The notes below the pieces were generated by a model. The model ran no database searches. It was not told the origin of the DNA and saw only the letters and a program-made list of their open reading frames with translations. A program made the translations under genes and the position numbers. Below are positions 44,700-49,841 of a DNA stretch of 49,841 nt, one piece after another (the stretch's first letter is position 1; each line of letters begins with the position of its first letter). Source of the DNA: Nostoc sp. FACHB-280 (GTDB taxonomy: Bacteria; Cyanobacteriota; Cyanobacteriia; Cyanobacteriales; Nostocaceae); assembly GCF_014697615.1 (NCBI RefSeq), contig NZ_JACJSD010000050.1, positions 1 to 49,841 on the forward strand, given 5' to 3'.

Positions 44700-46439
44700 T
44701 CAGTACATAGTAAGACTTTTAACTTCTGCCTTCTGCCTCCGGTTGGTGAGCGAACTTGTACTAAGCGCAGCCGAAGTAGCCGAACCACTGCCTCCTACTA
44801 TACAACGATAAAGTTGATAGGGAATGCCTATCCGATAATGTTTTGTCGGGTCTATATTACAAACTATTTGCCCAGAAGATAACTTAACTTGTGGTTGATA
44901 ATCCCGTCTTCGCAAACCAGGGGCGACTATCCATAAGTTTAGCTGAGATACATCTGGTACAGAGAATTGTGCAAGCTTCTGCCAAAAAGGAATTACAGTC
45001 GAGTTTTGATTAATAAAAGCAAAATTATCTAATTTATTTGTATTTCTTAATTGTTCTAAAGCTAAAGCAAAACTTAATCCTAATGCCACATCTTGATAAC
45101 TGCCATATCCAGTAACTAACATGATTGGGATAGTTGGATTTAAATTCATGTTTTGAGCCACCTTTTCCGGTAGGAAAGGCTTTTGAAAAGCGAGGTTAAA
45201 ATTCACAAAAATACAGCTGATAATACTAATAGTTAAAAAAACTAAAATGAATTTTTGATTCTTCCTACTAAAATCAATCCCTGCTGCTAATAAAGCACAA
45301 AAGCTAGGGTAATAAACAAAATGATATCGGGGAACTACAGAAATATCTTTCTGGAAAATGTAAATAATAATTGAAAATTCTAAAACTACGCCAATAGTAA
45401 AAGTTAATAAAGTAATAGTTGAGATATAATTTTGATTATTGGATAATAAAAAATGTAATCCTTGAAAAACTTTGCGTCCTGTCCAAATAGAAAAAGACAC
45501 CATGATTAAAACACTAATGATTGCCACTGGTAGAAGTTGATGTTCTACCGGGAAATTAATGATCATCAAGACCCAGTTAATCAAAGTTTGATACAAGGGG
45601 GAAAAGTAGCTAGGAGTTGGCAACCAATTTGTTTCTGTACGCCGGATATGATTGAAGACAACTAGTAACCAAGGAAGAAAACTGATGCTAATAGTAGTCA
45701 GAGAAATTAATAAAAATAGCCAGATTTTTTTGATAATTACAATATTAAGTTGATATCGATAAGCTATAAATATTAAAGTGGCAATTTCTGAAATAAAAGC
45801 GAGAGCGAAAAAATAGTGGACATAAAAACCAAGAATATTCACAACTGTCCAAGATAGCCAAACCCAAAACCGCAAACGCGATCGCTCAAATATATCGCGC
45901 TGAATCTGGATCAATCCGAGTAACGACAAAGTAATCAGAAACATTGGCGCAGTATAGTGTCTCGCCTCTTGGGAAAGGTAGACAGCAAAGGGGGAAGTCG
46001 CCATCACCAAAGCAGCGATAATTCCCGATGACTTGGAAAAAGCAATGCGATTTAAGCAATACATCGCTGGGATTGTGGCGACACCTAATAACGCAGGTAG
46101 CGATCGCAATTTTGTCACCCACTCTGTTCCTAAAGGAGTCATCCAACTTAACCACCGATACATCGCACAAAAAAATAAAGGTGGGTGGGTAGACTGGGTA
46201 TCAACATTAGTGGCGATTTGTGAACAACTGACACCAGGATGAAAAGTAAAAATTTCCTGAACACGCTCTAAAGGAAATAAAACATCTAAAGGCAAATCAT
46301 GATAATTTTTACCTAAACTAAAGATGGCTGTAATCACTTCGTCCATCCACAAAGGTTTTAAATCTAAATGCCAAAAGCGCAAAATTGCACCCAGAGCGAT
46401 CGCCCCAACTAAACCGAGATAATGTCTACTATTAGTCAT
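44700..46439 (-). CDS. GT39/ArnT-like membrane glycosyltransferase with repeat-derived C-terminus
   Basis: A 579-residue polytopic membrane protein of the PMT/ArnT-like (GT-C) superfamily. The first helix leads to RFWHLDLKPLWMDEVITA with the conserved Asp-Glu of the catalytic loop. HPPLFF and LRSLPALLGVATIPAMY follow, then about ten further hydrophobic segments. The family transfers sugars from polyprenyl-phosphate donors to lipids or proteins; its substrate is unknown. Residues after YQLYRCIV (about 546 on: GGSGSATSAALSTSSLTNRR, QKAEVKSLTMY) come from a TGCCTCC tandem repeat plus a GGTTGGTGAGCG dispersed element. The ATG 46439 sits at the edge of a GTCATTT repeat. Confidence 0.83.
   Translation of the reverse strand: MTNSRHYLGLVGAIALGAILRFWHLDLKPLWMDEVITAIFSLGKNYHDLPLDVLFPLERVQEIFTFHPGVSCSQIATNVDTQSTHPPLFFCAMYRWLSWMTPLGTEWVTKLRSLPALLGVATIPAMYCLNRIAFSKSSGIIAALVMATSPFAVYLSQEARHYTAPMFLITLSLLGLIQIQRDIFERSRLRFWVWLSWTVVNILGFYVHYFFALAFISEIATLIFIAYRYQLNIVIIKKIWLFLLISLTTISISFLPWLLVVFNHIRRTETNWLPTPSYFSPLYQTLINWVLMIINFPVEHQLLPVAIISVLIMVSFSIWTGRKVFQGLHFLLSNNQNYISTITLLTFTIGVVLEFSIIIYIFQKDISVVPRYHFVYYPSFCALLAAGIDFSRKNQKFILVFLTISIISCIFVNFNLAFQKPFLPEKVAQNMNLNPTIPIMLVTGYGSYQDVALGLSFALALEQLRNTNKLDNFAFINQNSTVIPFWQKLAQFSVPDVSQLNLWIVAPGLRRRDYQPQVKLSSGQIVCNIDPTKHYRIGIPYQLYRCIVGGSGSATSAALSTSSLTNRRQKAEVKSLTMY
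44728..44796. repeat. TGCCTCC/TGCCTTC array interrupted by a GGTTGGTGAGCG element
   Basis: CTTCTGCCTTCTGCCTCC before 44740 and TGCCTCC at 44789-44795 are one heptamer array split by a 49-base element at 44740-44788. That element starts CGGTTGGTGAGCGAACTTG and ends GTAGCCGAACCAC, matching 47609-47658 with one substitution noted (CTAAGC for CTGAGC). The whole block is read as the C-terminus of the GT39 gene on the minus strand. Confidence 0.8.
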
Positions 46440-46541
46440 TTGTTATTTGTTATTGGTCATTGGTTAAAAGTAGGAAGCAGCAGACCAAATAATTAAATTT
46501 TAGACTTAATACTTTTTATTCTCTCAGCCTCGGATGGTGAT

Positions 46542-49088
46542 ATGTCAGATACCAACTTTACTGCTACTGTGCCTTTAGAATCTGCTCCATCGGAATTATC
46601 TCAGTCATCGCAACAGGTTTTGTCTTTGCGCGAAAAAATATTGGCGATTCGTAACGGCTTACGCCAAGGACAACAACAGATGGCTGACTGGGAATCGGGG
46701 CCATTAGCGGTTTCTGCGGTTCCGGGTGCGGGGAAATCGACGGGGATGGCGGCGGCGGCGGCGATCGCAATTGCGCGTCAGTATGAACGTTTGGCGCGAT
46801 CGCGTTCCTCGGTTCATCGTCAGTTAGTAGTTGTGACCTTTACTCGTTCTGCGGCTGCCAATATTAAAGCGAAAATTCGGAAATATTTACGTGACGATTT
46901 ATCTTTGCCGCAAACAGGTTTTGCGGTTTACACATTACATGGTTTGGCACTGAATATAGCCAGTCGTTATCCTGATTTATCGGGGTTAGAGTTAGAAAAT
47001 CTGACATTAATTACCCCTAGTCAAAGCCATCGCTTAATTCGCACAGCCGTCGAACAATGGATTAATAATAATGCTGAAATATACTTCCGGTTACTGGAAG
47101 GACAACAATTTGACGGCGAAGAAACAGAAAGATTGCGTCGTCAATCGGTATTGCGAACTGAAGTTTTACCAGATTTAGCAACGACAGTCATTCACGAAGC
47201 CAAAAGTTCAGGAATATCGCCAGAACAACTACAAAACTGGAGTCACGAAACTTCAGATAATTACGCCATTTTAAGCATAGCGGCGGGATTGTACGAACAA
47301 TACCAAAACTTAATGCGATCGCGCGACTTCATCGACTACGACGATATGATTCTCGCCGCCCTGCGCGTATTAGAAAATAACAGCGCCCGCCGCATTGAAC
47401 AAAATCAAGTTTTCGCCGTTTTTGAAGACGAAGCCCAAGATTCTAGCCCTTTGCAAACTCGGTTGTTAGAGATTTTGGCAAGTGATGATCATGGGGATGA
47501 GGGAGACAGGGGGGACAAGGGAGACAAGGGGGACAAGGGAGACGAGGGGGTTTCTTTCAACTCTCAACTCTCGGTTGGTGAGCGAAGTCGAACCACCACT
47601 CCCCACTCTCGGTTGGTGAGCGAACTTGTACTGAGCGCAGCCGAAGTAGCCGAACCACCACTCCCCACTCAATACTCAGCACTCAACCTTGTGAGAGTGG
47701 GGGATCCTAACCAAGCAATTAACTCCACGTTTACACCAGCCGACCCGATTTATTTTCGGCAATTTTGTGAAGAGTGCGATCGCGTGGCAAAATTGGCAAC
47801 GATGAATCAAGCTGGGCGCAGTACAAGAATTATTATTGCTGCGGCTAACTTTGCGCTGGAATGGGTGAATAGTTTTTATGGTGCGAAAAATCAAAAATCG
47901 CCACGTCTTCCGGCTGCTTCTCCCTTCCGTCAGCAGATAATTTACCCAGTGAGTACGAATGATCCGCAAAAAAATGCTAACCCAGCAGCAGAGGGTAAAG
48001 GACTGGAACTATATACACCCCGCGATATTCATCACACAGTCGAACTGCTGGGTAAAAGAGTAGTTGAGTTATTCACGCCAGACCCTAGTAATACCCGTGC
48101 GGCGGTGTTAGTGAGGGAAAATCGCCAAGGTCGATGGTTAGCAGAAATGTTAGCACCTCTATGTAAAGAGCATAATATTACACTTTACGATGTGGGTGAG
48201 CGCGATCGCCGTTCTCATGTACCCCAAGAAATTTTGGCATTGTTGCAATTTTGCGATCGACCCCACTCACCAGATTACCTGAAAGCTGCCTTAGAAGTAC
48301 TGGTACAACGGCAATTAGTTCCCACCCAAGACCTCAACGCCCTCGCTAGTTTACCGGAAGAATTTTTATACCCAGGCCCCTTAGCTGCACCCCAAGCCGA
48401 ACCAGTCGAAAAAGCGGCTCATTTGTGTCGTAGCTTACTCCGCGCCCGTTTGGAATTACCGCTTTATCAATTGATATCCTTTCTCGCTTTGGCGTTGAAT
48501 TATGACCAAGCAGAATTAGCAACTGCTGACAAACTTGCAGAACGAGTCAATCAGCAAATATCTGGTGGTAGTTCAATGGGTGCAATGCTCTCAGCTTTAA
48601 GCGAAATTGTCAATTCCGAACGCTTTGAACCTGTGGAAACCGAAGATTTGGAAGCACATTACACCCGTGCAAATCAACTCACCATTATTACCATGCACAA
48701 AGCCAAAGGGTTAGATTGGGACTATGTTTTCATTCCCTTTCTGCATGAGAATTTGATTCCTGGTCGCTTTTGGGTTCCACCGCAAAGCCAGTTTTTAGGA
48801 GACTTCACCTTATCAGAAGTCGCCCGCGCCCAAATTCGCGCCGCACTCCACGGAGAATCGGGTATACCAGATGTCAGCCAAGCTTGGGAACAAGCCAAAC
48901 ACTTAAAAACTGCGGAAGAATATCGTTTACTTTATGTGGCGATGACACGCGCCAAACGTTTGTTATGGATGTCTGCGGCGCAAAAAGCACCTTTCACTTG
49001 GAGTAAACCAGATAATTTACAAGAACAAGCCCCTTGTCCTGTGTTTCCAGCGTTAAAGCGCCAGTTTCCTGAATATATGATGAGCTAG
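46542..49088 (+). CDS. UvrD/Rep-like superfamily 1 helicase with a repeat-derived insertion
   Basis: An 848-residue SF1A helicase. Motif I PGAGKST at 61-67, motif Ia near VVTFTRSAAANIKAKI, motif II DEAQD at 296-300, motif III VGDPNQAI at 386-393, motif V TIITMHKAKGLDWDYVF, and motif VI YVAMTRAKR at 798-806. All catalytic motifs are present. Between motifs II and III, residues about 316-381 are a low-complexity block (GDEGDRGDKGDKGDKGDEG, then Ser/Thr/Pro-rich) encoded by tandem and dispersed repeats. LLEILAS on one side and NLVRVGDPNQ on the other would join smoothly without it. A role in DNA repair or replication is inferred; the family member is not identified further. Confidence 0.9.
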   Translation: MSDTNFTATVPLESAPSELSQSSQQVLSLREKILAIRNGLRQGQQQMADWESGPLAVSAVPGAGKSTGMAAAAAIAIARQYERLARSRSSVHRQLVVVTFTRSAAANIKAKIRKYLRDDLSLPQTGFAVYTLHGLALNIASRYPDLSGLELENLTLITPSQSHRLIRTAVEQWINNNAEIYFRLLEGQQFDGEETERLRRQSVLRTEVLPDLATTVIHEAKSSGISPEQLQNWSHETSDNYAILSIAAGLYEQYQNLMRSRDFIDYDDMILAALRVLENNSARRIEQNQVFAVFEDEAQDSSPLQTRLLEILASDDHGDEGDRGDKGDKGDKGDEGVSFNSQLSVGERSRTTTPHSRLVSELVLSAAEVAEPPLPTQYSALNLVRVGDPNQAINSTFTPADPIYFRQFCEECDRVAKLATMNQAGRSTRIIIAAANFALEWVNSFYGAKNQKSPRLPAASPFRQQIIYPVSTNDPQKNANPAAEGKGLELYTPRDIHHTVELLGKRVVELFTPDPSNTRAAVLVRENRQGRWLAEMLAPLCKEHNITLYDVGERDRRSHVPQEILALLQFCDRPHSPDYLKAALEVLVQRQLVPTQDLNALASLPEEFLYPGPLAAPQAEPVEKAAHLCRSLLRARLELPLYQLISFLALALNYDQAELATADKLAERVNQQISGGSSMGAMLSALSEIVNSERFEPVETEDLEAHYTRANQLTIITMHKAKGLDWDYVFIPFLHENLIPGRFWVPPQSQFLGDFTLSEVARAQIRAALHGESGIPDVSQAWEQAKHLKTAEEYRLLYVAMTRAKRLLWMSAAQKAPFTWSKPDNLQEQAPCPVFPALKRQFPEYMMS
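47487..47690. repeat. Repeat mosaic inserted in frame in the helicase gene
   Basis: From left to right: GGGGACAAGGGAGACAAG-type octamers (about 47492-47550); CAACTCTCAACTC; a 26-base short form of the GGTTGGTGAGCG element (47571-47596); CACTCCCCACTC; the full 50-base element (47609-47658); then CACTCCCCACTCAATACTCA and GCACTCAAC. The frame stays open throughout, adding about 66 codons with no stop. Confidence 0.85.
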
Positions 49089-49155
49089 AAATGTAGACTT
49101 TGATGCAAAACTAAAATAGATTTCTGCACAACTGTTTGAAAACTAGAATTTTAAG

Positions 49156-49223
49156 CCTCACGCAAAGCCGCAAAGACGCAAAGAGTTACACAAGATCATT
49201 TGTTTAGTTTATGCAAGAGGTTT
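49156..49223. repeat. ACGCAAAG tandem repeat with partial MITE end
   Basis: CCTCACGCAAAGCCGCAAAG and ACGCAAAGAG, followed by ATGCAAGAGGTTT at 49211-49223, parallel the element at 39752-39840. The left inverted end is not found. The rest of the gap 49089-49362 shows no other feature. Confidence 0.5.
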
Positions 49224-49362
49224 AATGATGTTGTTTTGTTTGAACAATAGTACAAATACGGTTGTTAAAGTTTTTATATGAGACAAATTGAGTAATTGCG
49301 CTAATGTCTGTACAGAGAAATTTAAGAGAAATTTATATGGATTACAGCTAAGATTAGTGAGA

Positions 49363-49731
49363 ATGCTAAAAAATTTATCTTTTACTTTGTACGTAACTAC
49401 ACTGTTACTTATCGCAGGATGTAATGGTGTTCAAAAAGCTGAATCTAATACTTCATCTACAACAACAGAAGCAGCTACAACTCCTACAGAAACAAATCAA
49501 GCTGTATCTCCAACACCAGAAGTAGCCGCAACTCCTACAGAAACAAATCAAGCTGCATCTCCAACACCAGAAGCAGCATCAACCACAGATACATCTTCGT
49601 CAGTATCTAAAGACATTGAGCGTTTACAGCGAAATCAAGCTTGTCCAGGATGTGATCTTAGTGGAGCAAACTTAGCAGATGCCAACCTGGGAGGTATAGA
49701 TTTAAGTGGTGCTAATACCAAGTCTAAATGA
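49363..49731 (+). CDS. Lipoprotein with Thr/Pro-rich linker and pentapeptide-repeat end
   Basis: From ATG 49363 the product has 122 residues. The signal peptide MLKNLSFTLYVTTLLLIAGC has a lipobox (LIAGC) with Cys20 as the lipidation site. A Thr/Pro/Ser-rich linker contains a 17-residue tandem duplication (AATTPTETNQAVSPTPE and VAATPTETNQAASPTPE). The C-terminal end is CPGCDLSGANLADANLGG, a CxxC motif leading into A(D/N)LxG pentapeptide units, a layout common in cyanobacterial secreted proteins. An upstream TTG frame start at 49288 is not convincing. Function unknown; an envelope-anchored adaptor is likely. Confidence 0.75.
   Translation: MLKNLSFTLYVTTLLLIAGCNGVQKAESNTSSTTTEAATTPTETNQAVSPTPEVAATPTETNQAASPTPEAASTTDTSSSVSKDIERLQRNQACPGCDLSGANLADANLGGIDLSGANTKSK
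49471..49572. repeat. 51-bp tandem duplication inside the lipoprotein gene
   Basis: Two adjacent 51-base units (49471-49521 and 49522-49572) share ACTCCTACAGAAACAAATCA and TCTCCAACACCAGAA, differing at only a few positions. Whole-codon length keeps the frame. Confidence 0.85.
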
Positions 49732-49787
49732 GCGTGCATAGAACTGTAGAATAAAGAACATGGAAGAAAAAGACTCATGAGGAAGCA

Positions 49788-49841
49788 ATGGCACGCCCTT
49801 TCAATCTAGAAGTTCAAGAAAGTGCTGAGTATTTGTCAAAA
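49788..49841 (+). CDS. IS630-like transposase, N-terminal fragment at the window edge
   Basis: ATG 49788, preceded by GAGGAAG at 49779-49785, opens MARPFNLEVQESAEYLSK and runs off the window. The MARPFxxEVxESxEYLxK beginning is familiar from the helix-turn-helix subunit of IS630-family transposases in Nostocales. Only 18 residues are visible, so the family call is tentative. Confidence 0.4.
   Translation, partial: MARPFNLEVQESAEYLSK

Noticed and set aside
47490-47550. Collagen-like domain in the helicase (Gly-Asp-Lys triplets)
   Set aside because: The triplets follow from translating an octamer-type DNA repeat common in intergenic DNA; too short and no Pro at the usual positions.
47487-47690. 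Intein or intron in the helicase
   Set aside because: Far too short, lacks intein splice motifs (no Cys/Ser block A, no His-Asn end) and contains only simple and dispersed repeats.

Overview
The window reads as chromosome of a filamentous, probably heterocyst-forming cyanobacterium of the Nostoc/Anabaena/Calothrix group. Reasons seen in the sequence: many GCGATCGC (HIP1) octamers, genes for photosystem I subunit PsaX, the Rubisco assembly chaperone Raf1 and the menaquinone/phylloquinone methyltransferase MenG, a very large Ser/Thr-kinase/histidine-kinase hybrid, Uma2 nucleases, and several families of short tandem and dispersed repeats of the type described in Nostoc genomes. Species cannot be fixed from the sequence alone.

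Layout. 1-360: C-terminal end of an IS5-like transposase beside a broken Rpn-type nuclease gene. 494-5860 (+): ABC-F ATPase, gpmI, secG, a secreted matrixin-like peptidase and a PIN/antitoxin pair. 6111-12849 (-): Uma2, a GT4 glycosyltransferase, an MFS transporter overlapping recO, deoC and an orphan C5 DNA methyltransferase. 12886-19725 (-): a 1874-residue kinase/ATPase/GAF/histidine kinase and a response regulator. 19868-24834: lipA, psaX, a NatD-like permease (-), a hybrid histidine kinase and larE. 25146-31187 (mostly -): a DUF4864 protein, an SGNH hydrolase, an orphan N4-cytosine/N6-adenine type methyltransferase and a tandem-duplicated two-gene cassette (97-aa His-rich protein plus DUF6745 protein). 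31659-39725 (+): topA, a 45-aa protein, aroQ, a degenerate ADP-ribosylglycohydrolase, a PgpH-like HD phosphohydrolase and a second Uma2. 39846-42909 (-): DUF445 membrane protein, menG and a receiver-GAF regulator. 43151-49841: raf1, a GT39-like membrane glycosyltransferase (-), a UvrD-like helicase, a lipoprotein and the start of an IS630-like transposase.

Most genes are housekeeping, and their order (gpmI-secG, deoC-recO) looks like ordinary cyanobacterial chromosome. The most unusual layer is the repeats. GTCATTN-type, TGCCTCC/TGCCTTC-type and ACTCCCC/GGGGACAA-type tandem repeats sit at gene starts, gene ends and inside a gene. Two small dispersed elements (a GGTTGGTGAGCG element and a GCCAGTG...CACTGGC element) have inserted into those tandem repeats. 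Together they appear to have added a 66-residue in-frame segment to the helicase, a new C-terminus to the GT39 protein and short C-terminal tails to LarE and perhaps the DUF4864 protein. The second unusual feature is the DUF6745 cassette, whose two copies have almost identical 3' ends but diverged centres. No CRISPR array, tRNA, rRNA or complete prophage was recognised.
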